This document shows positions 34,187 to 43,361 of a stretch of DNA of 64,000 nt, one piece after another. The notes below the pieces were generated by a model. That model was not told where the DNA came from, made no database searches, and saw nothing but the letters and a program-made list of their open reading frames with translations. The stretch covers positions 1-64,000 of the forward strand of contig CAYJEY010000001.1 of NCBI GenBank assembly GCA_964369385.1, read 5' to 3'. How positions within the stretch are numbered: the first letter of the stretch is position 1; each line of letters opens with the position of its first letter. Both the position numbers and the translations under genes were made by a program. Source of the stretch: CALVGQ01 sp964369385 (GTDB lineage Bacteria > Bacillota_I > Bacilli_A > Erysipelotrichales > Erysipelotrichaceae).

Positions 34187-34633
34187 TTAATTCAACTTGA
34201 TTTGTGTAAGCTCATGATAAATCATCTTATAGTCACTTTCTAGTTGATTTACACTTTCTAAACAGTCGTGTTGAAGCCCGTGATGGCGTATTTTAAAGTC
34301 GTGTGTTGCTTTTAATCCCATATCGATGCCATTTAGTGCATAGTCTAGCAGTTGGTCATCACTAGAGGCTAGTTCTGCTTTTACTTTTTCAAAAAACTCT
34401 GCAACTGCAGCGCTCAACTTGAAAGTCGGTTCTACATTGCCATTAATCGCATGAATATGATTTTGAATGCTTTTTTCATGATTTCTAAATACATCTATTG
34501 CATGATTTAATGTTGTCTTTAATCTTTCGCTTTGAACATGTTGTAAATAATCTAAATATGTAGTAATGCCCATACTACATCCAGATAATAAATCATTTAA
34601 ATCTTGGGCTACATCGTATGCTGATTGACTCAT
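34187..34633 (-). CDS. ferritin-like four-helix protein (DUF2383/PA2169-like)
   Basis: A 148-residue, nearly all-alpha protein. Two similar halves, with helices such as LNDLLSGCSMGITTYLDYLQHV and a central NHEKSIQNHIHAI, match the PA2169/DUF2383 ferritin-like group. Several His and Glu residues are present but a canonical ExxH iron pair is not clear. Function is unknown. GAGGAGG lies just upstream of the start. Confidence 0.65.
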   Translation of the reverse strand: MSQSAYDVAQDLNDLLSGCSMGITTYLDYLQHVQSERLKTTLNHAIDVFRNHEKSIQNHIHAINGNVEPTFKLSAAVAEFFEKVKAELASSDDQLLDYALNGIDMGLKATHDFKIRHHGLQHDCLESVNQLESDYKMIYHELTQIKLN

Positions 34634-34681
34634 AATAGTCCTCCTCTAAACTAGTATGTGCATTTTTTCGCTCATGGATAC

Positions 34682-34714
34682 AAAAAAAGATAGTACAAAT
34701 GGTTTGTACTATCT
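34682..34714 (-). terminator. terminator of the RNase J gene
   Basis: On the minus strand a 12-base perfect stem (AGATAGTACAAA with TTTGTACTATCT) around a 3-base loop is followed by T7. It lies just past the rnjA stop. Confidence 0.92.
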
Positions 34715-34722
34715 GATTTAAT

Positions 34723-36543
34723 TTATTCTTCTGTCTTTTTAGGTTTTTGATTATTTTTTCTTGGACGCTGAGTTGTCTTCTTTTGAGGATTTTGTATCAT
34801 TGCCGCTTTTTGATTTAATATTACCGGAATTACAATTGGATTACGATTTGTTCTCTTGTATAAGAATGGCTCAAGTGCTCCTCGTATACAGTTCTTCAAC
34901 TCGCCAAATGTAGTTCGTTGCTGCATTTTTTTCTTAAGTGCTTCATATACAATCAGTTCAGCTTCTTTTAATAGTGGCTGATTTTCTTTAATGTAGACAA
35001 AACCACGACTTACAATACTTGGACGACACAATACTTTGTTATAGCGTGAGTCAATTGTAACGATAACAGATACAAGACCACTTTCTGCAAGAATGTGACG
35101 ATCACGTATTACAGCTGTAGATAAACCAGAGGTGTCATTACCATCTACATACACATCATCAGTTTGAATGCGATGTTCAGATAAGAAACAATGTTCATCG
35201 CGCATGATAACTACATCTCCGTTAGAACAAATGAAATTGTTTTCTGCAGGAATTCCAGTTTCAATAGAAGACAATGCATGAAGTTTTTGCATTTTATATT
35301 CTCCATGTACTGGCATAAAATAAGAAGGCTTAATAAGCTGTAACATTAACTTTTGTTCATCTTGACTTGCATGTCCAGTTGTGTGTAGTGAAGTAAGTGG
35401 ACTATTTATCATTACATCAGCCCCAGCACGAGTAAGTTTATTTACAACCTGTGTAACGCTGTTTGCATTACCAGGAATTGGGCTTGAAGAGAAGACAATG
35501 CTATCTCCTGGTTGAATTGATACATAACGATGAGTTCCTGCAGCAATACGACTTAATGCTGCTAAAGGTTCACCTTGAGATCCTGTACAAATTAGACATA
35601 CTTTATTAGCGGGAGTATGGCGAAGTTGTTCAGGTTTGATAAAATTACTTTCTTTTGCTTTAATGATACCCATTTTGCGGCCAACATCGACTACATTTTC
35701 CATCGATCTTCCAAAAATTATAATTTTACGGTCACATTGAATTGCAGCTTCAATAATTTGTTGGACACGGTATACATTTGAGGCAAATGTTGCTACAATT
35801 AAGCGTCCTGGAATTCGTCGTGCAATATCAAGTAATGATTTTGCAACTTTTTTCTCACTAATCGAGAAACCAGTAACGGCTGAATTGGTAGAATCACTTA
35901 ACAATAGAGTGACACCGATTTGTCCTATATAAGCCATCTTTTGATAATCTGCGTTTGATTGTACAGGACTTAAATCGAATTTAAAGTCTCCGGTATGGAC
36001 AACACGACCATTTGGTGTATTGATTAGAACTCCTAGTGAGTCTGGTGTGGAGTGAATTGTGTCAAAGAAACCAAGACTAAAGTGTTGTGTTTGAACTTTC
36101 GAGTCACTATCTACTTCAATTAACTTCACACTCTTAGACATACGACGCTCATCTAGTTTTTTACGAATGAGTGCACACGCAAAGCGTGGTGCATATATCA
36201 TTTTTAAAGGAATGGATTGAAGAAAGAAAGGAATACCTCCAATGTGATCTTCATGCCCGTGAGTAATAACTAATGCCTTGATTTTTTTAGCATTTTGAAT
36301 TAAATATGTGTAATCAGGAATTACATAGTCAACTCCCAATAACTCATCATCAGGGAAGATGACCCCACAGTCAATAATTATAATCTCATTATCATGTTCA
36401 ATACAGTACATGTTCTTTCCGACTTCACCTAAACCACCTAGTGCATAGACTAATGTGTCAGTTTTCTTAAAACCACGGTCAAAAGACTTGGGTTTTTTAT
36501 TCGCCACTTTGCGTGTAGACGACTTATTTGTTGCTTCGTTCAT
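34723..36543 (-). CDS. rnjA: ribonuclease J
   Basis: RNase J (606 residues) is a metallo-beta-lactamase/beta-CASP nuclease with 5'-3' exo- and endo-activity, central to mRNA turnover in Bacillota. THGHEDH (94-100) is the metal motif; SDSTNS and HTTGHASQDE are beta-CASP signatures. The C-terminal tail (about 580-606) is Lys/Gln/Pro-rich and probably binds RNA or partners. It carries its own promoter, with the -35 inside the end of def. Confidence 0.95.
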   Translation of the reverse strand: MNEATNKSSTRKVANKKPKSFDRGFKKTDTLVYALGGLGEVGKNMYCIEHDNEIIIIDCGVIFPDDELLGVDYVIPDYTYLIQNAKKIKALVITHGHEDHIGGIPFFLQSIPLKMIYAPRFACALIRKKLDERRMSKSVKLIEVDSDSKVQTQHFSLGFFDTIHSTPDSLGVLINTPNGRVVHTGDFKFDLSPVQSNADYQKMAYIGQIGVTLLLSDSTNSAVTGFSISEKKVAKSLLDIARRIPGRLIVATFASNVYRVQQIIEAAIQCDRKIIIFGRSMENVVDVGRKMGIIKAKESNFIKPEQLRHTPANKVCLICTGSQGEPLAALSRIAAGTHRYVSIQPGDSIVFSSSPIPGNANSVTQVVNKLTRAGADVMINSPLTSLHTTGHASQDEQKLMLQLIKPSYFMPVHGEYKMQKLHALSSIETGIPAENNFICSNGDVVIMRDEHCFLSEHRIQTDDVYVDGNDTSGLSTAVIRDRHILAESGLVSVIVTIDSRYNKVLCRPSIVSRGFVYIKENQPLLKEAELIVYEALKKKMQQRTTFGELKNCIRGALEPFLYKRTNRNPIVIPVILNQKAAMIQNPQKKTTQRPRKNNQKPKKTEE

Positions 36544-36614
36544 ATTTACCTCATTTCTATTTATTATATTTATGGCTTATAAATTATATGTTTTATAAAA
36601 AAATATCTACTATG

Positions 36615-36644
36615 ATTATACCACAGCAAAGAAGGCTTATTCAA
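36615..36644 (-). promoter_or_regulatory. rnjA promoter
   Basis: Minus-strand -35 TTGAAT (36639-36644, overlapping the def stop region) and -10 TATAAT (36615-36620) are 18 bases apart. This leaves an AT-rich 5' leader of about 65 bases before the rnjA start. Confidence 0.7.
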
Positions 36645-37212
36645 TAACTAGAGCCCCTTCAATTGCGTTAAATGGATTTAATGCATTAATGCGATCATAG
36701 AAAAGTACACCATCAAAATGGTCTAATTCATGTTGTAATACAATTGCTAAATAACCAGAAGCACGAATTGTAATTTCTTTATCTTGAAGTAGATCATAAG
36801 CTTTTACTTTTACTCGGGCACTTCTTACAACATAACCCTGGTGCTCATTTTCAACTGATAAACAGCCTTCTCCACCTTTTAGGTACGCTTTTTGTGCTGA
36901 ATATGAAATAACTTTAGCATTAGCTAGAGCATAACAGTGAAAAATCGGTTTTTCTTCTGTTGAATTATCATCTTCACAAATAATTGCTGTCATTTTTTTT
37001 GCAATACCAACTTGGATTGCAGCAATTCCAACAGCTGGACGCAAGTTTTTTTCTTCCGCAATCTCAGGATCAGTAGAGTCTTGAACATAATTAAAAAGCT
37101 CTATTAGTGTCTTTCTATCTTCCTCGCTTAATGGTAGTTTTACATCAGCGGATTTCATACGTAGAACAGGATTATCATCTTTTAAAATTGTATTTACATT
37201 AATTTCATTCAT
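36637..37212 (-). CDS. def: peptide deformylase
   Basis: Def (191 residues) removes the N-formyl group from new proteins. All three metalloenzyme motifs are present: GIAAIQ (62-67), EGCLSV (115-120) and HELDH (161-165). The length and insertions fit the long type II form of Gram-positives. The start at 37212 follows AGAGGT; an upstream in-frame ATG at 37257 would add 15 residues but overlaps the promoter. Confidence 0.96.
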   Translation of the reverse strand: MNEINVNTILKDDNPVLRMKSADVKLPLSEEDRKTLIELFNYVQDSTDPEIAEEKNLRPAVGIAAIQVGIAKKMTAIICEDDNSTEEKPIFHCYALANAKVISYSAQKAYLKGGEGCLSVENEHQGYVVRSARVKVKAYDLLQDKEITIRASGYLAIVLQHELDHFDGVLFYDRINALNPFNAIEGALVIE

Positions 37213-37229
37213 TTGGATACCTCTATATA

Positions 37230-37257
37230 AGTATACTTGTTTTTGGAAAGTTTTCAA
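37230..37257 (-). promoter_or_regulatory. def promoter
   Basis: Minus-strand -35 TTGAAA (37252-37257) and -10 TATACT (37230-37235), 16 bases apart, end about 18 bases before the def start codon. Confidence 0.6.
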
Positions 37258-37402
37258 TCATTATAATTTAAGTAAGCGATGTCATTTTATTATGTTTGCA
37301 AGTTTTTTATCAATAAGCTAAAAAAGGAACGAAATTGACTAAACTAGTTTATTTTAAAACCATAGATTGTATGATAAAATAAACTGGTTAGAGGTGATAG
37401 AA

Positions 37403-38623
37403 GTGATAGATTTTATTAAACGATTTTCAGGAATGCCAAAATACTCGGATCGAGTTATTCATATTGCAGTAATGTTTTTAGCTATCTTTGGTTTAGGGAT
37501 GATTACATCAGCAACGATGGGAAAATACGGAGCAGGTTTTCTATATATTGCGGTTACATTTATTGAACATGCAGTTTTCTTAGTAGGTGGATATCTACTT
37601 ATGACAATTTCAGCCAATTTGTTTCGATTCCAACTTTTTGAGCAAAGTTCAAAATATTCGGCACAAAGGATAAGAATGCTATTATTTATTATATTGATTG
37701 GTATGTTGCTTATCCCGTTATTCTTCGACCCGCAAGGGGGGGCGTATGCATGGATTAGTATTCCAATCCCTTTTTTGAACCGTGTGGTTAGTATTCAGCC
37801 CTCAGAGTTTGCCAAAGTTATTGTAATTGCCTATGTTGCTTATGCCTTAGGTGATTATAAACAAAGGGATGGTGAAAAAAACTACTTCCGTACAATGATA
37901 CTTGTAGGTGTCTTGGTTGGTATTATCTTATTTTTACAACGAGATTTAGGTTCTGCCTTTGTATTGGCTGTCATTGCTGCCGTTGTATCATTAGTTCCAT
38001 ATAATTCTCAATACTATAAGTGGCAGCGAAGGATTTTGATTATTGGTGTCATTGGTGTTGTTGGAATGTTTTTCTTAATGTCAGATATTGGTTATAATCT
38101 ACTCACAAGTGTAGATGGGGGCTATCGTTTAGCACGTTTTACATCAGCTAAAAATCCTTTTGCCGATATTTCAGGTGATGGATATCAGCTAGTTCAAGGA
38201 TTAATTGCTTTTGCAAGTGGTGGTTTTTCAGGATTAGGATTCACTGATTCAGTTCAAAAATATGTGAATTTTCCAGCTGCAGAAACCGATTATATTTTAG
38301 CGATTATTGGAGAAGAATTAGGAGTAATAGGTGTCGCACTTGTATTTATTGCATATATTACAATTATATTTATGTTATTTCGACATGCATTTAGAATGCC
38401 GAATGAAAAATCTAAAATGGTATTAGTAGGAACTGCTATGTATCTGTTTCTACATTTCTTCTTAAATGTTGGTGGAGTAACAGGAATGATTCCGCTAACT
38501 GGAGTTCCGCTTTTAATGTTGTCTTCAGGAGGGTCAAGTACAGTAGCCTTTATGTTCGCGATTGGTATTTCTCAAGCAGTTATACATCAACGTGGAGAGT
38601 ACATTAATCAGCCACAAGAATAA
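37403..38623 (+). CDS. ftsW: SEDS-family cell-wall polymerase (FtsW/RodA/SpoVE)
   Basis: The 406-residue protein has about ten membrane helices and SEDS signatures QPSEFAKV, LQRDLGSAFV and DYILAIIGEELGV with LMLSSGGSS near the C terminus. SEDS proteins polymerise glycan from lipid II with a partner PBP. Position upstream of rsmD-coaD-ylbJ matches ylaO/ftsW of Bacillus, but RodA or SpoVE roles are not excluded. GTG 37403 follows AGAGGTGAT; the earlier ATG 37367 overlaps promoter-like sequence. Confidence 0.9.
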   Translation: MIDFIKRFSGMPKYSDRVIHIAVMFLAIFGLGMITSATMGKYGAGFLYIAVTFIEHAVFLVGGYLLMTISANLFRFQLFEQSSKYSAQRIRMLLFIILIGMLLIPLFFDPQGGAYAWISIPIPFLNRVVSIQPSEFAKVIVIAYVAYALGDYKQRDGEKNYFRTMILVGVLVGIILFLQRDLGSAFVLAVIAAVVSLVPYNSQYYKWQRRILIIGVIGVVGMFFLMSDIGYNLLTSVDGGYRLARFTSAKNPFADISGDGYQLVQGLIAFASGGFSGLGFTDSVQKYVNFPAAETDYILAIIGEELGVIGVALVFIAYITIIFMLFRHAFRMPNEKSKMVLVGTAMYLFLHFFLNVGGVTGMIPLTGVPLLMLSSGGSSTVAFMFAIGISQAVIHQRGEYINQPQE

Positions 38624-38625
38624 AA

Positions 38626-38645
38626 AGAATCCCATAAGGGATTCT
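38626..38645 (+). terminator. hairpin after ftsW, weak terminator
   Basis: AGAATCCC and GGGATTCT form a perfect eight-base stem around ATAA just after the ftsW stop. The T tract is missing, so it may be a processing or stability element. Confidence 0.4.
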
Positions 38646-38743
38646 AAAGAAAGGGAAGAGGAGAAACAGAGATAAGGATACATCTTTCGATGTATTTATA
38701 TTATGCACAAACCTTTTCTTTTTATACACAGGAGGAACAATCA

Positions 38744-39316
38744 ATGAGAATTATTGCTGGGATTCATGGATCAAGAAGACTAGAAACATTAAAGGGAAAT
38801 AATACTCGACCTACAACAGATAAAGTAAAAGAAGCGATATTTAGTCGTATTGGACCTTATTTTGATGGTGGAAACATGCTTGATTTATTTTCTGGAAGTG
38901 GATCAATGGGGTTAGAAGCCATTAGTCGTGGCATGGAGTCGTGTTATCTTATCGATAAAGACTTTCATGCAATTTCAGTAATTAAACAGAATATTGCAAA
39001 CTTGAAAGTAGAAAAACAATGTCATGTGATGAAAACTGATGCAGTTTCTGCACTACGTCATTTATGTGAAAAACAAGTTCAATTTGATATGATTTTTGTG
39101 GATCCCCCATACGTGTTAGAAAATATTTATCAAGAGGTAATGGATATTATATATAAAGGAAACTTACTTAGTCACAATGGACACTTGGTTCTTGAAAGTG
39201 CAAAAGAAGTTCAAATGCCTAGTCACTATGAGAACTTTGAGTTAAAAAAAGAAGCCACATATGGTATATGCAAAATCAGTTATTATCGAATGAAAGAGGA
39301 GAGTATAGATGAGTAA
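38744..39316 (+). CDS. rsmD: 16S rRNA (guanine966-N2)-methyltransferase
   Basis: RsmD (190 residues) methylates G966 of 16S rRNA. It has MRIIAGIHGSRRLETL at the start, RPTTDKVKEAIFSRI, the SAM loop LDLFSGSGSMGLEAISRG and catalytic FVDPPY. ATG 38744 follows GGAGGA; an in-frame ATG at 38690 adds a tail foreign to the family. It overlaps coaD by eight bases, the same pairing as in Bacillus (ylbH-ylbI). Confidence 0.95.
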   Translation: MRIIAGIHGSRRLETLKGNNTRPTTDKVKEAIFSRIGPYFDGGNMLDLFSGSGSMGLEAISRGMESCYLIDKDFHAISVIKQNIANLKVEKQCHVMKTDAVSALRHLCEKQVQFDMIFVDPPYVLENIYQEVMDIIYKGNLLSHNGHLVLESAKEVQMPSHYENFELKKEATYGICKISYYRMKEESIDE

Positions 39317-39797
39317 AGCGATGTATCCAGGATCATTTGATCCAATTACTAAAGGCCACTTAGATATCATTACTAGGGCTTCAAAGCTTTTTGACGAAGT
39401 GTTTGTAGCGGTGCTTGCTAATCCAAAGAAAAAAGCAAATTTCACAAATCAGGAACGTGTAGATATGATTGAGAAATGTGTATCTTCTTTGCCAAACGTC
39501 AAAGTAATCACTGAGTATGAGCTAGCTGTACGAGTTGCGAAGAAGTATGGGTGCAATACATTAGTACGAGGTATTCGCGCTGTTGCAGATTATGAGTATG
39601 AATTACAACAAGCAACGGCAAATATGATGTTGGATAGTGAAATTGAAACATTGTTTTTTGTATCAAGACCAGAGTATTCATTTCTAAGTTCTTCAGTAGC
39701 CCGTGAGATTGCGGCGTTCAATGGAGATATTTCAAGTTTTATTCCAAAAGAAATCATTGAAGAAGTGAAAGCAAAATTACTCCCAGTAGAGAAGTAA
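39309..39797 (+). CDS. coaD: phosphopantetheine adenylyltransferase
   Basis: CoaD (162 residues) makes dephospho-CoA from phosphopantetheine and ATP. YPGSFDPITKGHLDI (6-20) contains the nucleotidyltransferase HxGH-type site, RGIRAVADYEYE and the EYSFLSSSVARE signature follow. GAGGAG precedes ATG 39309. Its last 44 bases overlap the convergent ylbJ-like gene. Confidence 0.97.
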   Translation: MSKAMYPGSFDPITKGHLDIITRASKLFDEVFVAVLANPKKKANFTNQERVDMIEKCVSSLPNVKVITEYELAVRVAKKYGCNTLVRGIRAVADYEYELQQATANMMLDSEIETLFFVSRPEYSFLSSSVAREIAAFNGDISSFIPKEIIEEVKAKLLPVEK

Positions 39798-40647
39798 TTA
39801 AAGCTTGAAACACACGGAAACATAAAAACTCTTTGTAGTTGAGCTGCAATTTTGTACCAAGTGAAAAAACTTGTAAGTGCACACATAATCCGTTGAAACC
39901 TAGACAAAGCGAAAAGAGGGCAAACTTCATTGTTATACTTAATGAAGTTTGATGGATAAGAGATATTCCTAAAGAGAATTCAATGATGGCAAGGCCAATA
40001 ATTTGCATTATATTTGGAAGAAACCATGATATTGATTGGTATAATGTTAAAGTCATGACAAGATAACCACCTATGTAAAAGAGGGCAAGTGCGTTAGATG
40101 TGATGGCTTTTTTTAATGTAATGAAGAAGGGAATTGAATTTGAAGTAGTTTTAATGCTAATAAAAGGTTCGCGGTAAAGACAAAGAAAGAGACAAACAAT
40201 CAAGACTTGTAGACCATAAAGTAAAAAACCAAGTTGTATATCTTGTAAGAAGAGGGCCCCACAGGTCATGATGATAAATGCAGGGGTTGATAAAGACAAA
40301 CATAAGACTAAGCGTTTTGCTTGAGCAGACTCAAGTTGTTTCTTTTGGACAAGATCACTCAAGATAACACAACTAGCTGGTGCACCCAAAAAAATTGCAC
40401 TCAAGATACAACTAAGTGATTGAGGAGTACAGTTGAAAAGAAAAGCTAAAGGTTTAAATAGAAACTTGAATATATCAAAACTAGCATAATGTAAGCAAAG
40501 ATTCACAAGAACCATAGTGACAAACATTGCAGGTACAAGTTTCTCAAACCAGAAATTCAAGGCATAAATGGAGGCTTCATAACTTAATGAACCCTGTAGT
40601 AAAATAGATCCTAAAAGAAAAAGTAAAAGCCATTTCAATAACTTCAT
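39754..40647 (-). CDS. ylbJ: YlbJ-like sporulation membrane protein
   Basis: This 297-residue protein has about eight hydrophobic helices and the nucleoside-recognition (Gate-like) pattern of YlbJ: FWFEKLVPAMFVTMVL, SAIFLGAPASCVILSDLV and STPAFIIMTCGALFL. In Bacillus ylbJ is next to coaD and needed for the spore cortex. Here it is convergent with coaD, shares 44 coding bases with it and is about 100 residues shorter than the Bacillus protein. GGAGGT precedes ATG. Confidence 0.7.
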   Translation of the reverse strand: MKLLKWLLLFLLGSILLQGSLSYEASIYALNFWFEKLVPAMFVTMVLVNLCLHYASFDIFKFLFKPLAFLFNCTPQSLSCILSAIFLGAPASCVILSDLVQKKQLESAQAKRLVLCLSLSTPAFIIMTCGALFLQDIQLGFLLYGLQVLIVCLFLCLYREPFISIKTTSNSIPFFITLKKAITSNALALFYIGGYLVMTLTLYQSISWFLPNIMQIIGLAIIEFSLGISLIHQTSLSITMKFALFSLCLGFNGLCVHLQVFSLGTKLQLNYKEFLCFRVFQALITSLLGVILLSLLQ

Positions 40648-40749
40648 ATAACTACCTCCACTAAAGTATAGAAAGTTAATAATTTAATATGTAAATGGGG
40701 AATTAAATAATTGAATTTATGATACAATATGTTAGAAATGAGGTGCATT

Positions 40750-41532
40750 ATGCAAAGTTTTAATTATCATACACATGTTGAACGTTGTGGTCATGCCAAA
40801 GGCAATGAAGAAGATATGATTTTAGCTGCCATTGATGGTGGATTTAAAGTCATTGGAATAAGTGATCATTTACCCTTTCCTGATTGGCCAGATTTGTCGT
40901 GCCGTATGCCATTAGAGCAGATGGATGAGTATCTTGCAACTTTAAGACAGTTAAAAGAGAAGTATGCTGATCAAATTCAAGTGTTGATTGGATTTGAAAC
41001 AGAATTCTTTGAAGATTCGGTCGAATATTATCGACAAGTTAGTGATAAGTGCGATTATCTTGTGTTTGGGCAACATAATCCAAGTCGCAAGTTTGCCGGT
41101 GACTACAATCAAGAGCCGTATTGTAATGATGAATACATTGAACTTATGGCAACGCAACTTTGCCAAGCAATGGATTTAGGTCTTACAAAATATGTTTGTC
41201 ACCTGGATTACTTTCTATTAGATGGCTGTGAGTTAAGTGATTCACATATGAAATCGCTAGAGAAAATTGCACGATGTGCACTTAAAAATGATGTTGTTTT
41301 AGAAATCAACTTAAAAGGTCCAATCTATGGAAAGCATCAATATAAAGATGTATTAAGTTATCGTTATCCAAATACACTTGTATTTGAAATGGTAGCCAAA
41401 ATTGGGTGTAAGGTATGTTTTGGTTATGATGCTCATTATCCGGATGCACTCCGTCAGCGGGAAATTGAATTAAAAGTAAAGGAAGACTTTCAAAATTTGA
41501 AGCTCAATTTTGTAAGTGAACCTTTTTTATAA
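40750..41532 (+). CDS. PHP-domain histidinol-phosphatase-like protein
   Basis: The 260-residue PHP phosphoesterase has NYHTHVERCGHA (metal His pair), ISDHLPFP, GFETEFFED and FGQHN, the order seen in HisJ/HisK. No other histidine genes are present, so it may act on another phosphate ester. The start at ATG 40750 follows GAGGTG; earlier in-frame ATGs (40729, 40738) have no site. A terminator follows. Confidence 0.85.
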   Translation: MQSFNYHTHVERCGHAKGNEEDMILAAIDGGFKVIGISDHLPFPDWPDLSCRMPLEQMDEYLATLRQLKEKYADQIQVLIGFETEFFEDSVEYYRQVSDKCDYLVFGQHNPSRKFAGDYNQEPYCNDEYIELMATQLCQAMDLGLTKYVCHLDYFLLDGCELSDSHMKSLEKIARCALKNDVVLEINLKGPIYGKHQYKDVLSYRYPNTLVFEMVAKIGCKVCFGYDAHYPDALRQREIELKVKEDFQNLKLNFVSEPFL

Positions 41533-41543
41533 GAAGTAAATAA

Positions 41544-41576
41544 GAGAAGTATAAACTTGAGGATACTTCTTTTTTT
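41544..41576 (+). terminator. intrinsic terminator
   Basis: AGAAGTAT (from 41545) pairs with ATACTTCT (41563-41570), followed by T6. It isolates the PHP gene from the heat-shock operon. Confidence 0.9.
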
Positions 41577-41653
41577 GCGTATAGATACAAAATTTATTTG
41601 TAAATTTTGTATTATCAATTCGATTCTTCAATTTAATCATTTATTATGATTTT

Positions 41654-41680
41654 TTAGCACAAAGAGCTTGACAGTGCTAA
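41654..41680. promoter_or_regulatory. CIRCE operator 1 (hrcA)
   Basis: TTAGCACAA, nine bases, CAGTGCTAA: a 9-9-9 inverted repeat matching the HrcA-binding CIRCE element with two arm-end changes. It covers the -35 of the hrcA promoter. Confidence 0.85.
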
Positions 41681-41696
41681 CAGGCTGCGTTATACT
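41668..41696 (+). promoter_or_regulatory. hrcA-grpE-dnaK promoter
   Basis: A perfect -35 TTGACA (41668-41673), a 17-base spacer and -10 TATACT (41691-41696). Vegetative sigma-A type, placed between two CIRCE elements. Confidence 0.92.
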
Positions 41697-41699
41697 GTA

Positions 41700-41726
41700 T
41701 TAGCAGATGAAGTTTATGAGTGCTAA
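41700..41726. promoter_or_regulatory. CIRCE operator 2 (hrcA)
   Basis: TTAGCAGAT, nine bases, GAGTGCTAA: the right arm is consensus, the left arm differs at its last three positions. It covers the transcription start region and precedes the hrcA ribosome site. Confidence 0.88.
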
Positions 41727-41740
41727 AGCGAGGTGAAAAC

Positions 41741-42754
41741 ATGATCACAAAAAGAAGAGTTGAAATATTTAAAGCGATTGTCGATGAATTTATCGCAACC
41801 GCTGATCCTGTAGGTTCAAAAGCTTTGATGGAAAAATACAAGTTGCCATATTCTAGTGCTACTATTCGCAATGATATGGTTATTCTAGAGGAAATGGGAT
41901 TCTTAGAGAAAACCCACACTTCGAGTGGTCGTGTACCATCGACTAAAGGATATCGTTTCTATTGTGAGAATTTATTAGAAAACACAATGGATAATGAGGT
42001 ACAATATCAACTTCAAGAATTGTTTAGTTCTAAACATTTAAATATGGATGATGCAATTAAGCATAGTTGTGAGATTTTGAGCCAAATGACAAATCTTACA
42101 ACAGGAGTTTTAGGGCCAAATGCATCAGCACAAAGATTAGAGCACATTAAAGTATTTCCAATTCATGAGCGTAGTGCTGTTGTCGTATTTATTACTGATA
42201 CAGGACATACAGAAAATAGAACATTTCAGTTTGATCAAAATGTGTCAATGGAAGAGATATCGAATTGTTGCCAAATACTCAATGATCGTCTAAAAGGAAC
42301 GTATATAAAAGATGTAGTAGAAAAGATGCAATCATTAAAACCATTGATTGCCAATCACGTTCGTCGCCATGAGCAATTGTTTACAGCTTTCGTAAATGCC
42401 TTCGTTAAGTTTGCCAGTGAAAATGTTTACTTCAGTGGAACTCAAAATATGTTATATCAACCTGAGTTTGCGGATATTGAGAAGCTGAAAGGTTTAATGA
42501 GCATGTTGGAAGATTCAAGTGTGTGGAGAAACTTTGAAGTAGATGCTAAAGAGGTTGCAATACGCTCAGATCAGCGCTCACAACTTGTGTGGAAAGGCGA
42601 TGTTGCAGTAATTAGCAGTAAATTTACATTAAATGAATTCGAAGAGGGGCAACTTATGGTCGTTGGTCCTAAACGAATGGATTATGATAAAATTGTGTCA
42701 TTGTTGGAATATTTATCAATGACAATTGAAAAGTATTATACAAAAGGAGAATAG
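41741..42754 (+). CDS. hrcA: heat-inducible transcription repressor HrcA
   Basis: HrcA (337 residues) binds CIRCE and represses class I heat-shock genes. The N-terminal winged helix (KRRVEIFKAIVDEFIATADPVGSK, in parts) and EMGFLEKTHTSSGRVPSTKGYRFY are family signatures. ATG 41741 follows AGGTG; the upstream ATG at 41720 lies in the second CIRCE arm. First gene of the operon and probably self-regulated. Confidence 0.96.
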   Translation: MITKRRVEIFKAIVDEFIATADPVGSKALMEKYKLPYSSATIRNDMVILEEMGFLEKTHTSSGRVPSTKGYRFYCENLLENTMDNEVQYQLQELFSSKHLNMDDAIKHSCEILSQMTNLTTGVLGPNASAQRLEHIKVFPIHERSAVVVFITDTGHTENRTFQFDQNVSMEEISNCCQILNDRLKGTYIKDVVEKMQSLKPLIANHVRRHEQLFTAFVNAFVKFASENVYFSGTQNMLYQPEFADIEKLKGLMSMLEDSSVWRNFEVDAKEVAIRSDQRSQLVWKGDVAVISSKFTLNEFEEGQLMVVGPKRMDYDKIVSLLEYLSMTIEKYYTKGE

Positions 42755-42756
42755 AA

Positions 42757-43341
42757 ATGCTGAGTGAAGATTTAAAAGAAGAAGTAGTTCAAGAAGAACT
42801 AGTTGAAGAAAAAGAGGAATCACAAGAAGAGAAAAAAGAAGAAAAGAAAGAGAAAAAGCGTTTTGGTTCTAAAAAAGATAAAGTAGCTGAATGTGAATCG
42901 CGTATTGCTGAGTTAGAAGCAGAAGTAGTTCATTTAAAAAATGAATATTTAAAAGCATTTGCAGATACAGAAAATACACGTCGCCGACTTCAAACAGATT
43001 TTGAGACACGTTCTAAATATCGTATTCAAAGCTTTGCACAGGAGATATTACCGGTTATTGACAATTTAGAGCGAGCATTATCTCAACCAACTACACCTGA
43101 AAATGAAGCAATCACAAAAGGTGTACAAATGATTTATGATCAATTGATCCTAGCACTATCTAATGAGGGTGTGGAAGCTGTAAATCCCGAAAATGAGGAG
43201 TATGATCCAAATTTCCACCAAGCATTGATGAGTGAAGCTGTAGAGGGTGTAGAACCGAATCAGGTAACACTTGTATTACAAAAAGGATATAAATTAAAAG
43301 ATCGCATCTTAAGACCCGCAATGGTTAAAGTTAGTGAATAA
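42757..43341 (+). CDS. grpE: nucleotide exchange factor GrpE
   Basis: GrpE (194 residues) releases ADP from DnaK. The first 45 residues are a highly charged Glu/Lys segment, followed by the long dimer coiled coil (ESRIAELEAEVVHLKNEYLK) and NTRRR-like ENTRRRLQTDFE. The C-terminal beta domain has NPEYDPNFHQALM and RPAMVKV. Two bases after hrcA; AAAAGGAG precedes the ATG. Confidence 0.96.
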   Translation: MLSEDLKEEVVQEELVEEKEESQEEKKEEKKEKKRFGSKKDKVAECESRIAELEAEVVHLKNEYLKAFADTENTRRRLQTDFETRSKYRIQSFAQEILPVIDNLERALSQPTTPENEAITKGVQMIYDQLILALSNEGVEAVNPENEEYDPNFHQALMSEAVEGVEPNQVTLVLQKGYKLKDRILRPAMVKVSE

Positions 43342-43361
43342 ACACAAGGAGGAAATTAAAC

